From the NCBI GenBank assembly GCA_905480235.1, contig CAJQPP010000050.1, forward strand, positions 1 to 64,000: DNA of 64,000 nucleotides. The letters are read 5' to 3'. Positions 8,776 to 17,788 of the stretch are shown here, piece by piece (position 1 is the first letter of the stretch; each line of letters opens with the position of its first letter). The DNA is from an uncultured Pirellulaceae bacterium (GTDB taxonomy: Bacteria; Planctomycetota; Planctomycetia; Pirellulales; Pirellulaceae). Made by a program: the position numbers and the translations under genes. The notes beneath the pieces are model-generated. The model worked only from the letters and a program-made list of their open reading frames with translations. It had not been told where the DNA came from and ran no database searches.

Positions 8776-10260
8776 TTAATATTTGGCGGCACTAATCGAT
8801 TTCTTGATGACATCGCGAATCAAATTGATATCCGTATCTTTGCCAGTAAACAATTTGAATTGTTGGTGAGCCTGTCGCGCGAACATATCCACGCCGGTGA
8901 TCGTAACACAACCCGCCGCCCGGGCATGCTTGATGAATAAGGTTTGTTCCGGGTTGTAAACGGTATCAAATACGATGGCGTGTTTTGCGAACCATTTGGC
9001 TTCCATAGGGGATTCATCAAGGTTGGGATGCATGCCCACCGGTGTCGCGTTCACAAGCACGTCGTATTCGGTATTCGCCCGCCCCGCCCAATCTAACGTC
9101 TTGCACTGCAACGCCGTGGCTAAGGCCTCACCTTTGCGATAATCCCGTGTACAAATTGAGACCTTTGCACCTTCGCGGTTTAGACCGAACCCGATGGTTC
9201 TCGCGACGCCTCCGGCACCCAATATCAACACGCGTAATCCATTAAACGACGGGTTTTTATTGGTTTCCTTTAACACTTCATGCAAGCTGTCCAGCGCAGC
9301 GCCGCAATCTGTGTTGAAGCCCATCGTACCCTGACCGCGGAAGACCACGGTGTTGGCTGCCTTGATCCCAGCCGACAGATCGTCCAACGCGCTGATGTGT
9401 TTAAGTATGGCCTGTTTGTGGGGCAGCGTGACGCTCAGGCCAACCAAGTCTAACTCCAGAGCGTGCTGCATGAACTCGTCCAGGTACTCCGAGGGTACGC
9501 GGAACGGCAAGTACAGGACATCCAGGTTTTCTTTGGCCAAGCAAGCGTTGTGAATTTGAGGGCTTAGACTATGTGCGACTGGGTCAGCAATCACCCCGAG
9601 GATCTTGGTTTTTTGAGTCAGTGTCTCGTAGTTGTAATTTTCAATTAATTGTTCTCGGGTCAATTGACCGGGAGCCATGATTCGCTCGGTATTGAACGTT
9701 GCGTAGGTGAATGGCGCGCCGAATTTCCCACACAAGACTCGCGATGGTAATCCCATGTCGCCCATGCAGAAAGCGACCGTCGGGAATTTTTTCTTTTTGC
9801 AGAGCCGCAAAATTCGAATGTTATCAATCGGATTATTGGCCATTGTGGCAATTTTGATAATGTCGGGATCCAAGCGACACATCATTTCGTAGATGGCATC
9901 CAGATCGTGGGGCGTCTCATGAAAGTTGTGGTAGCTGACAATCCGCTTCGTCTCACCGTAGCGAGGGATTTTTCCAGCGATATCCGATTCCAGATCAATG
10001 TAATCAGCGCCGTTGGCAATCGCAGTCCGCAGCAGAACCAACCGGTCTTCTTCACTCCGCATCCACTTGCCACGTTCATGGGGTCTGCGACAAGTCGCAA
10101 TCACGGGGCAAGGACGCTCAGCCAAGAGACGGCGAAGATTAACCGAACGGCGGATGTAGTCGAGACGCAGTTCGACCAACTCCGTGCCCGTTTCAGCCAG
10201 GTGTTTGTGTTCTGCCATCATCATGCGATGGCGACCGCGACCAATGCTAACGCAAATCAT
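8776..10260 (-). CDS. aroDE: Bifunctional 3-dehydroquinate dehydratase / shikimate dehydrogenase
   Basis: A 494-residue fusion. Residues 1-210 are a class I dehydroquinase: SYHNF with catalytic His111 and IIKIATM with the Schiff-base Lys136. Residues 220-494 are shikimate dehydrogenase: AHSLSPQIHN (Ser231, Ser233 bind shikimate), VTLPHK with catalytic Lys282, NTDCGA with Asp318, and the NADP site LGAGGVARTI. It therefore converts 3-dehydroquinate to shikimate in one polypeptide, and aroK downstream does the next step. The same domain order is known in plants and in some bacteria, including Chlamydiae. All catalytic residues looked for are present. Confidence 0.95.
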   Translation of the reverse strand: MICVSIGRGRHRMMMAEHKHLAETGTELVELRLDYIRRSVNLRRLLAERPCPVIATCRRPHERGKWMRSEEDRLVLLRTAIANGADYIDLESDIAGKIPRYGETKRIVSYHNFHETPHDLDAIYEMMCRLDPDIIKIATMANNPIDNIRILRLCKKKKFPTVAFCMGDMGLPSRVLCGKFGAPFTYATFNTERIMAPGQLTREQLIENYNYETLTQKTKILGVIADPVAHSLSPQIHNACLAKENLDVLYLPFRVPSEYLDEFMQHALELDLVGLSVTLPHKQAILKHISALDDLSAGIKAANTVVFRGQGTMGFNTDCGAALDSLHEVLKETNKNPSFNGLRVLILGAGGVARTIGFGLNREGAKVSICTRDYRKGEALATALQCKTLDWAGRANTEYDVLVNATPVGMHPNLDESPMEAKWFAKHAIVFDTVYNPEQTLFIKHARAAGCVTITGVDMFARQAHQQFKLFTGKDTDINLIRDVIKKSISAAKY

Positions 10261-10349
10261 AAAGTAAACAGTAAGACCGGGAGCAACGGTAAGTAGTGGG
10301 ATAAGCGGACGTCGAGGGATATTCCATTCTGGACAGAATTTTCAAAAGT

Positions 10350-12185
10350 TCAAATGCGTTTGAACCGCTTATCGAGCTCTTCTCGGGAAAAAACCAGCGC
10401 TGTGGGCCGACCATGCGGGCAATGATGGGCATCTTGGCACAATTTTCGGTTTTCTAGCAATTCTGTGACCTCTGAGTCCGCAAGGGGATCTCCTGCCTTG
10501 ATCGCCGCTTTGCACGATATCATGTGCAATAATTCGTCCAATATATCCCGGGCATCCAAACGTTGGGTCTCGTCGAGCAAAATATCGACGATGCCTCTCA
10601 GCATCTCCGAGGGGTTATGGTTGGTGAGCATGGCTGGGTAAGCACTGACCAGCACGGTATCCCCACCGAACTCGTCGACTTGGATGCCAATCTGTCCCAG
10701 CAATTCCCGTGATTGCAACACGCGAGCCGCTTCTGCCGGCGCCAGTGGGACGGGTTCTGGAACCAGTAGTTGTTGCGATTCCAGTTTTCCGGCCAATATT
10801 TTCTCACGCAATTGTTCGTAAATGACGCGCTCGTGCAAAGCATGCTGATCCACGATCACCAAGCCCTCTTCGGTTTCGGTAACGAGGTAGCGATTTTGTA
10901 TCTGCAACGCGCGAGCTCGCGGTGGGTCGTTTGTCTCTGACAGAGTGGGGGTGGCAGGCAGCGAAGATGTGGGCAGTGAAGCTGACCAGTCCGGGTTGGA
11001 TGGTCGATGAGTTTGACCAGGCTCACTGTTGGCAAAGGATGGGGGCGGGTAGGCGGGCGTTGCCGCTGTCCAGTCGCGGACAGGTTGGGACGTGGGCAGA
11101 GCCATCGTGGCCTGTACCGGGACCGCACCTGCGGTCGCCGCAACCGATAACGGTTCCCGTTCCATGGGGTGGGAAAGTTGAGCTCGTGCTGTTAGATCGG
11201 TGCTCAAGAACTTATTCCGCAAGGTCCCCAGAAGTTGACTGTACAGACGTCGCCCTTCCTGAAAACGAACTTCCAATTTCGCCGGATGCACATTGACATC
11301 CACCAAGTCTGCGGGCATTTCCAAGTTCAAAAAAGCGATTGGAAAACGACCGGTCATGAGCAAGCCACGATAGGCCTCTCGCAGAGCATGTTGGAGTGAC
11401 CGATCCCGAATATGTCGACCGTTGAGAAAAAGGTACTGCATGCGGTTGTTGCCGCGACTGTGAGTGGGATCAACGACAAATCCGGACAAACGGATGGGAC
11501 CATCTTCGTTGGCCACAGGAATTAATGCGTCGCCGATATCGGAGCCGAAAAATGTGCCGATGCGTTCGGCCCAATCGGTCGTGGCTGACAAATCATGCAG
11601 GATGCGTCCGTTGTGGGACAACGTCATTCGGATATGAGGCCGGGCAATTGCAACCCTAGCAAAGGCCTCACTGATGTGTCCCATTTCGGTCTGGGTCGTT
11701 TTGATGAATTTGCGTCGCACGGGGGTATTGAAAAACAGGTTGCTGACTTCGATGCTTGTGCCGACCCCGCAACTGCAGGGGGCGATCGGTTCTCGCTGAC
11801 CCCCGTTGATTCGTAATTCAAAGCCGGCATCAGATTCCGCCGTTCGGCTGCGCATCGTCATCTGGCTGACTTCGGCGATGGAGGCAAGTGCCTCGCCTCG
11901 AAACCCCAATGTATGAACCTGAAATAGGTCATCCGCGTCGCTGATTTTGCTCGTGGCATGGCTGGTGACCGCTAATTCCAGTTGTTCACGGTCGATTCCA
12001 TGACCGTTGTCGGTTACCCGCATCATTTCCATGCCGCCTTGGTCAATCGCCACCTCGAGTTGCGTTGCACCGGCATCAACGGAGTTTTCCAGCAACTCTT
12101 TGACGACGCTGGCAGGCCGCTCGATGACTTCTCCAGCCGCGATTTTGTTCACGACGCTGGAGGGCAGTTGTTTGATGGTTGGCAT
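10350..12185 (-). CDS. mutL: DNA mismatch repair protein MutL with intact endonuclease motif
   Basis: A 611-residue protein. The N-terminal GHKL ATPase is clear: VVNKIAAGEVIERPASVVKE, DAGAT, VTDNGHGI, TLGFRGEALASI. A Pro/Ser-rich linker follows (about residues 340-420). The C-terminal dimerisation domain has DQHALHERVIYE (DQHA-x2-E-x4-E), the metal-binding endonuclease motif of MutL from bacteria without MutH, together with SCKAAIKAGD and the CPHGRPT motif near the end. MutL should thus nick the strand itself. The ATG follows the stop of the response regulator gene by two bases, so the two are probably co-transcribed, although no functional link is evident. Confidence 0.95.
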   Translation of the reverse strand: MPTIKQLPSSVVNKIAAGEVIERPASVVKELLENSVDAGATQLEVAIDQGGMEMMRVTDNGHGIDREQLELAVTSHATSKISDADDLFQVHTLGFRGEALASIAEVSQMTMRSRTAESDAGFELRINGGQREPIAPCSCGVGTSIEVSNLFFNTPVRRKFIKTTQTEMGHISEAFARVAIARPHIRMTLSHNGRILHDLSATTDWAERIGTFFGSDIGDALIPVANEDGPIRLSGFVVDPTHSRGNNRMQYLFLNGRHIRDRSLQHALREAYRGLLMTGRFPIAFLNLEMPADLVDVNVHPAKLEVRFQEGRRLYSQLLGTLRNKFLSTDLTARAQLSHPMEREPLSVAATAGAVPVQATMALPTSQPVRDWTAATPAYPPPSFANSEPGQTHRPSNPDWSASLPTSSLPATPTLSETNDPPRARALQIQNRYLVTETEEGLVIVDQHALHERVIYEQLREKILAGKLESQQLLVPEPVPLAPAEAARVLQSRELLGQIGIQVDEFGGDTVLVSAYPAMLTNHNPSEMLRGIVDILLDETQRLDARDILDELLHMISCKAAIKAGDPLADSEVTELLENRKLCQDAHHCPHGRPTALVFSREELDKRFKRI

Positions 12186-12187
12186 AG

Positions 12188-13582
12188 TTAGTTGAAACCA
12201 AATTGATTGATTTTTCGATACAAGGTGCGTTCGCTGACGCCCAAAATTCTGGCCGTCTCTTCGCGGTTACCGCCGGTCAAATTTAGGGTGTTCTCGTAAG
12301 CCCACTTCTCAATCTCTTCCAAGGACTGACCGATTAACACCGAGTGGCTGCTGTCGCCGGGGCTGGAGTTAACAGGAGCGGCACCGGTACCCAGGAGGTC
12401 GGGCGATAGGTCATCCATATCCAATTCACTATCGATGTCCAAAACAACCAGACTCTCCACCACATTTTTCAATTGCCTGACGTTTCCAGTCCACGTGTAA
12501 TTAAACATCCAACGTCGTAGTTCGGGCGAGAAATTCCTGGTTTTTTTGTGATGCTTCTGATTGGCCATTTTGCGAAATCGATCGGCCAGGGGAATGATGT
12601 CTTCGCGTCGTTCCGCTAAAGGATCCAAATGCACAGAAACAATCTTTAGGCGGTAATACAGATCGGCACGAAATTTACCCGCGGCCACCTGTGCTTCGAG
12701 GTCCTGATTGGTGGCTGCGAGCACGCGGACATTGACGTCAATTTCTTTGTTGTCACCGACGCGCGTTATCTTTCTCTCTTCCAAGACACGCAATAATTTG
12801 ATTTGGGTAGCCATTGGCATATCGCCGACCTCATCTAAAAACAGAGTTCCGCCATTGGCGTACTCAAATTTCCCGATGCGGTCGGAGATGGCGTCTGTAA
12901 ACGCACCTTTCACATGCCCAAATAATTCGCTCTCCACAAGATGCTCGGCCACGGCCGCCGTGTTGATGGCGACAAATGGTTTTTTCTTGCGTGGGCTATT
13001 CTGATGAATTGCTTGAGCGACGACATCTTTTCCGGTACCCGTTTCCCCGGTGATCAAAACACCTGCATCCGTGGGGGCGATTCGCTTCAGACGCGTGATT
13101 ACGTTTTTCATGCTTTCGCTGGCATAAATCAGGTTTTCGTAACCAAATTTTTCGTCTAATCGGCTGTGCAAGGCGAGGTTTTGACTGCGCAAACGGACGG
13201 AGTCCGCAGCTTTGCTGGATACAGCTTGCAATCGCTTGGGGGTGATGGGCTTTTCCAAAAACGTGAATGCCCCCTGCTGCATCGCTTCAACAGCTTTGGG
13301 AACCGACGCGTGCCCAGTGACCATGATGACTTCGCAATTGGTCTGTTTTTCGTTGGCATGCCGCAAAATCTCCATGCCATCGACGTCGTTCATCACCAAA
13401 TCGGTCACCACGATATTCCAGGAATATTCATCGACTAATTTGGCTCCTTCTGGCCCGGAAGTGGCAATTTTACATTCGTATCCAATCCGTTCGAGGCTTT
13501 CAGCCATCGCCTCGGCGTGATCGGGGTCATTGTCGACCAAAAGTACCTTAAGGGGCACCAAGTTGTTATTTTCTTCACTCAT
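12188..13582 (-). CDS. NtrC-type sigma-54-dependent response regulator
   Basis: A 464-residue regulator with three domains. Receiver, about residues 11-125: acidic pocket VDNDPD, phosphoacceptor Asp61 in VVTDLVMNDVDG, and Lys112 in LEKPI. AAA+ domain, about 150-390: Walker A GETGTGKD (180-187), Walker B TLFLDE (247-252). C-terminal Fis-type helix-turn-helix EETARILGVSERTLYRKINQ. The sigma-54 contact loop reads GAFTDA (227-232) instead of the usual GAFTGA. No histidine kinase is adjacent. A phosphorelay controlling unknown genes is the natural reading, and the changed loop leaves open whether it still activates sigma-54 polymerase. Confidence 0.9.
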   Translation of the reverse strand: MSEENNNLVPLKVLLVDNDPDHAEAMAESLERIGYECKIATSGPEGAKLVDEYSWNIVVTDLVMNDVDGMEILRHANEKQTNCEVIMVTGHASVPKAVEAMQQGAFTFLEKPITPKRLQAVSSKAADSVRLRSQNLALHSRLDEKFGYENLIYASESMKNVITRLKRIAPTDAGVLITGETGTGKDVVAQAIHQNSPRKKKPFVAINTAAVAEHLVESELFGHVKGAFTDAISDRIGKFEYANGGTLFLDEVGDMPMATQIKLLRVLEERKITRVGDNKEIDVNVRVLAATNQDLEAQVAAGKFRADLYYRLKIVSVHLDPLAERREDIIPLADRFRKMANQKHHKKTRNFSPELRRWMFNYTWTGNVRQLKNVVESLVVLDIDSELDMDDLSPDLLGTGAAPVNSSPGDSSHSVLIGQSLEEIEKWAYENTLNLTGGNREETARILGVSERTLYRKINQFGFN

Positions 13583-13882
13583 ACGCTCGATAATACCGGA
13601 TCAGATTGCCCGCTCACAGTCATTGAATTCCAACATGGACGCTGCTGTCAGGCTTACATCTCGGATGAACCACGGACAAAGATTGAATCTGAAGGCCTGA
13701 GTTCGACGATTATCATAATAAGAAACTCCATTTATGCGGAAAATCAGTAAGTTATCTGCCTTCGCAGGAACATAGTTTTCAGGGACATTAATGAGTTAAA
13801 TCCGGCGTCCCGGCGCGGTAAAATAGTTACCGCAATGTTTCTGGTTATCCATCTCTATTGCCCCGAACAGACAATCTGTGAA
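13583..13882. other. Divergent intergenic region between response regulator and efflux adaptor genes
   Basis: 300 bases between two divergently read genes, so promoters for both should be here. No gene, RNA or clear operator was seen. I found no sigma-54 -24/-12 element with correct spacing. Confidence 0.4.
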
Positions 13883-15286
13883 ATGAAATCCGCTCCCAAA
13901 AAATCGCAAGGATTTGTGAAAATCTCCTTGATCTTGGCGGCTTTGACCCTGATCGGGGCCATTGCCACGTTCTCATTTCTGCGCAGCGATTCCGAACAGG
14001 CCCTAGCTGAAAATGAGCTGACTTTTTTAGCGGTCAAGCAAAACTTCATCTCCTCAATTATTGAGTCCGGTGATGTGGCCAGTTCCAGCAATGTTGATAT
14101 TCGCTGCCGTGTTCGGGAACGCGGGGGTACAGCCATCCTGAAAGTGGTCGAAGAAGGAACACGCGTTGAGGAGGGTGATTTTCTCTGCCAACTCGAAGAC
14201 TCCAATTTTCGCGACGAAGTGGTCGAAAGAAAGATTCGCGTCGCCACGGACCGCGCATCTGTGATTCAGTCCGAAAGTAATTTAGATGCTGCCCAACGGG
14301 CGCTCGCGGAGTTCGAAAACGGGCAGTTTGCCCAAGAACTCGCAACCTACGAAGCGGATTACTTTTTTGGCGAAGAGAATCTCAACCGCGCAGTCGAATA
14401 TCGAAAATATAGCGAGAATCTGGCCCGGAAAGGGTACATCACCAAAGCCCAGTTGTCGGCTGACCAGTTTGCCGTGCAGCGAGCCCAAAAAGAACTGCAG
14501 CTGGCAAAAAATAAATTGGATGTGTTTCGGGATTTTAGTAAAGACACACTGGAAGCGAAATTAAAGGCCACGATCGCTCAAGAAGAAGCCAATTTGGAAG
14601 CCAGCCAATTCACGTTGGAGTTGAGTAAGCAACGACTGAAGTACTACGAGGAACAGGTCGCCGCTTGCTACATCACGGCACCCTCGGCAGGACAAGTCGT
14701 CTACGCCAACGAAATTGAGGGACGGGGCGAATCGGGTATCGTCATCGAAGAAGGGGTGACCGTGCGGGAGGGTCAGTCCATTATCAAATTGCCGGATCCC
14801 GACAACATGCAAGTCACCACAAAAGTCAACGACTCAAAAATTAACGCGGTCACAGAAGGGCAGTTGGCCACGGTCCGATTGGACACGGCACCAGAGGTTC
14901 CCATCAAGGGCATCGTTCGCAAGGTAGCCAACTTTCCACTTGCAAGACGTTGGTCGCAGGCACCGATTGAGTATGAAATATACGTCGATATCGTGGAGAA
15001 AAACGCCATGGTGCGTTCCGGTTTGCGAGCCAAAGTAGAGGTCTTTATCGAACAATTCGATGACGTCATTCAGGTGCCAGTTTCCTGCCTTGTGGAACGC
15101 AATGGTCAGTTCAACGTTGTTATTAAAGACGGTGACCAACCCTTGCTACGGGCCGTCGAGATTGGCCCTAACAACGAGAGTATGGTAATTATTAAAAGCG
15201 GGCTGGATGAGGGAGAAATGGTCCTCGTCGATCCTGATAGGTTTCGGACCGCGCAACCCACCACCGATGCGGGCGATGATACCTAG
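13883..15286 (+). CDS. HlyD/MacA-type periplasmic adaptor of an efflux system
   Basis: A 467-residue membrane fusion protein starting MKSAPKKSQG at the ATG at 13883 (an earlier ATG at 13835 would add 16 residues ahead of the basic N-terminus). One transmembrane anchor, VKISLILAALTLIGAIATFSFL, is followed by a beta-barrel/lipoyl half (EEGTRVEEGDFLCQLED), a long alpha-helical hairpin rich in Ala, Glu and Gln, the second lipoyl half (ITAPSAGQVVYANE) and a C-terminal beta barrel (GLRAKVEVFIEQFDDVIQVP). It would bridge an inner membrane pump and an outer membrane channel. The permease follows 96 bases downstream. The ATPase is not adjacent. Confidence 0.85.
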   Translation: MKSAPKKSQGFVKISLILAALTLIGAIATFSFLRSDSEQALAENELTFLAVKQNFISSIIESGDVASSSNVDIRCRVRERGGTAILKVVEEGTRVEEGDFLCQLEDSNFRDEVVERKIRVATDRASVIQSESNLDAAQRALAEFENGQFAQELATYEADYFFGEENLNRAVEYRKYSENLARKGYITKAQLSADQFAVQRAQKELQLAKNKLDVFRDFSKDTLEAKLKATIAQEEANLEASQFTLELSKQRLKYYEEQVAACYITAPSAGQVVYANEIEGRGESGIVIEEGVTVREGQSIIKLPDPDNMQVTTKVNDSKINAVTEGQLATVRLDTAPEVPIKGIVRKVANFPLARRWSQAPIEYEIYVDIVEKNAMVRSGLRAKVEVFIEQFDDVIQVPVSCLVERNGQFNVVIKDGDQPLLRAVEIGPNNESMVIIKSGLDEGEMVLVDPDRFRTAQPTTDAGDDT

Positions 15287-15382
15287 TCCCCCGACGCGGT
15301 ATTGAACCAGAAAGGGTGCGAGATCGCCGGCCGGACACCATACCGTTAACATTTTGCAACTCAAAAGCGGTTCTGTTTTTCT

Positions 15383-16708
15383 ATGCAATTGCTTCGCCCC
15401 ACGATTTGGAAAGCTGGCATCAAAAGCCTTTCGCTGCACCCCATGAGATCGTTACTGACGATTTTGGGGATCTTCATCGGCATTGCCAGCGTGGTCTGGC
15501 TGCTGGCGATCGGGGAAGGAATCAGCGACCGCGTGCAAAAGCAGATTGAGGAACTCGGTACTAACAACATCATTCTGAAAAGTGTGAAACCGGTTGCCAA
15601 CGGGAAACCGGATCAAAATTGGATCGCGATCTACGGGGTTACCCGAAAAGATTATGAGGTACTTTCCGACTCCTTGACCTCTATAACCGACGCCCTACGA
15701 ATCCGAGACGCTCGCCGGGAATTATATTACGGGATGCATGACCTAAGTGTGCATCTGGTTGGATGCACCCCGGGTTACGACGAAGTGATGAAGTTGGAGA
15801 TCGACGAAGGGCGTTTTCTGGAGCAGGTCGATGTGATTTCCAAAGACAATGTTTGCGTGTTGTCTCACGAGCTTGCAAATAAGCTTTTCCCTATCCGTAG
15901 TGGAGTCGGTAGAATAGTCCGCGTGCGTGAGACTCCGTATCGAGTCGTCGGAGTCATGGAGAGTCGCGGTGTGATGGCTGCGGTTGGTGGTTCCCTGGAA
16001 TCCCAAGATTTTACCGACGACATCTACATTCCCATCACCGCGTTTTGGCAACGCATTGGTGATTGGACGATGGAACGGAGTGCTGGCGCCCGAATCAATG
16101 AGCAGGTGGAAATCTCACAGATCACCTTTCGGGTTTCGGAAATGGAGGAAGTGCTGCCGACCTCCAATGCCATCCAGTCGATTATGGAAAAGCGTCATCC
16201 CGATGGCGATTTTGCCGTCGTGACGCCGCTTGAGCTGTTGGAACAAGCTCGCAATACCCGTTTGATGTTCATGGCTTTCATGGGCTTGATCGCAGCAATT
16301 TCCCTGGTCGTGGGCGGTATCGGCATTATGAATATCATGTTGGCTACGGTCACGGAGCGAACTCGGGAAATTGGAATTCGGCGGGCACTTGGGGCAAATC
16401 GCCGAGATATCACCCGGCAATTTCTTGTGGAAACCGTTGTTTTGTCCGTCGCTGGCGGACTGACGGGCATCGCTGGTGGGCTGCTGTGCCCTTTCATCGT
16501 GCGTAAGACACGTGATATTGCGAGCGTCTGGTTTCCCGGATTGATCGAGCAAATGCCAGAAACGGTGCGAGACATCACGCCAATTATCGTGCCGATTTCG
16601 ATCCCCATTGCATTCGGCATTGCCGTCATGGTGGGTATCGTATTTGGCATTTATCCCGCTATCCGGGCAGCAAAATTGGACCCGATTCAGGCGTTGCGAA
16701 ACGAGTGA
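15383..16708 (+). CDS. MacB-type ABC transporter permease
   Basis: A 441-residue membrane protein with the MacB/FtsX architecture: an N-terminal transmembrane helix (SLLTILGIFIGIASVVWLLA), a periplasmic MacB_PCD-like domain of about 240 residues, then three transmembrane helices in the last 150 residues, including LVVGGIGIMNIMLATVTERT and the coupling segment EIGIRRALGANRRDI. It pairs with the upstream HlyD-type adaptor as in MacAB-like exporters of peptides, lipoproteins or antibiotics. A separate ATP-binding subunit is expected but none is encoded next to it, and the protein has no nucleotide-binding domain of its own. Confidence 0.85.
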   Translation: MQLLRPTIWKAGIKSLSLHPMRSLLTILGIFIGIASVVWLLAIGEGISDRVQKQIEELGTNNIILKSVKPVANGKPDQNWIAIYGVTRKDYEVLSDSLTSITDALRIRDARRELYYGMHDLSVHLVGCTPGYDEVMKLEIDEGRFLEQVDVISKDNVCVLSHELANKLFPIRSGVGRIVRVRETPYRVVGVMESRGVMAAVGGSLESQDFTDDIYIPITAFWQRIGDWTMERSAGARINEQVEISQITFRVSEMEEVLPTSNAIQSIMEKRHPDGDFAVVTPLELLEQARNTRLMFMAFMGLIAAISLVVGGIGIMNIMLATVTERTREIGIRRALGANRRDITRQFLVETVVLSVAGGLTGIAGGLLCPFIVRKTRDIASVWFPGLIEQMPETVRDITPIIVPISIPIAFGIAVMVGIVFGIYPAIRAAKLDPIQALRNE

Positions 16709-16827
16709 TTCGAGGCCTGCCAATTTGCTCGCCAAAGATAAAGTTGCTAGGTTTGCTCAAGCTATTGAGCGGCACTTTCGGGCACCGCAGGAAACGATCC
16801 AAGATGTTTTTAATGATCGACTGAGAA

Positions 16828-17685
16828 ATGAATCAACCTTCATCGGATTCACTAATCGACCAAATTCGAGCACTTGGTCCATGGCATCACAATATTCGGT
16901 TAACCGAAAGTGTCGAGATTAATGATGCTTACGATGAACAAGAGCGAGAACGAATCAACAACGAAAACATCAGCTTGATCAACAGTAAATCGCTTTTTGA
17001 TCAAAAAGCAAAGCTGATCTATCCGGATGGCCTGCAGGGTAAAACGTTTCTGGATTGCGCGTGTAATGGCGGCGGCTATTGTTTTTGGGCCGCCGAAATG
17101 GGTGCGGAATCGGTATTTGGGTTCGATGTTCGTGAGCATTGGGTTCGTCAGGCGCGATTCGTACAAACCCAGCGCAAGGTTGCGCGCGTTGATAATATCC
17201 AATTTGAAACGTGTGATTTAATGAAATTACCGGAACGCAATCTTGCTCCCGCTGATTTCACATTATTCAAGGGCATCTTTTACCATTTAGCCGACCCGAT
17301 CTTGGGTCTCAAAATTGCGGCCGATTTAACCCGTGAAGTGATCTGGTTAAATACCGCGAGGTGTTTTATCGACAATGCGGAGTCGCTGTATTGCACTTTT
17401 GAGCAACCCGAAAATCTGATGTCCGGCGTTCACGCGCTTGCTTGGACGCCGAGTGGTCCATCGGTGATTGGAAAGCTGCTTTATTGGCTGGGTTTCCAAG
17501 ACATTCGGCACATATTCTCAAGGCAATACAAAGACCGACCAAAATATGGCCGTATGGAGATTATCGCAGCTCGCCAACCCGGCTTTTTGGATCGCTTGGC
17601 GGAAGCCGAAAATGCCGAGAAGGTCGACATCGGGGCGCATCGTCATTCGCAACAGGCTACGGCAGACGTTAAATCGCTTTTTTGA
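16828..17685 (+). CDS. Class I SAM-dependent methyltransferase, CmoB-like fold
   Basis: A 285-residue soluble protein. The SAM-binding core starts at FLDCACNGGGYCFWAAEMG (motif I, with CN in place of the usual GCG) followed by VFGFDVREHWVRQARF (motif II acidic residue) and FTLFKGIFYHLADPILGL (motif IV region). FKGIFYHLADP is reminiscent of CmoB/DUF1698 proteins, but their carboxy-SAM signature cannot be confirmed by eye. The substrate is unknown. It lies 119 bases after the MacB-like gene on the same strand, and a shared transcript is possible but not evident. The last 35 residues look disordered. Confidence 0.65.
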   Translation: MNQPSSDSLIDQIRALGPWHHNIRLTESVEINDAYDEQERERINNENISLINSKSLFDQKAKLIYPDGLQGKTFLDCACNGGGYCFWAAEMGAESVFGFDVREHWVRQARFVQTQRKVARVDNIQFETCDLMKLPERNLAPADFTLFKGIFYHLADPILGLKIAADLTREVIWLNTARCFIDNAESLYCTFEQPENLMSGVHALAWTPSGPSVIGKLLYWLGFQDIRHIFSRQYKDRPKYGRMEIIAARQPGFLDRLAEAENAEKVDIGAHRHSQQATADVKSLF

Positions 17686-17788
17686 ATGCGATAGGCGAAC
17701 CTGGGGCAACAGGCCATAGACATCGCTATTGGCCTGGATTGATCGTGGCTCATCGACGCAGGTCAACGTCACCACGCGACTGCCGGTA

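Noticed and set aside
16115-16735. A 206-residue minus-strand open frame
   Set aside because: It is antisense to the MacB-type permease, whose motifs are clear.
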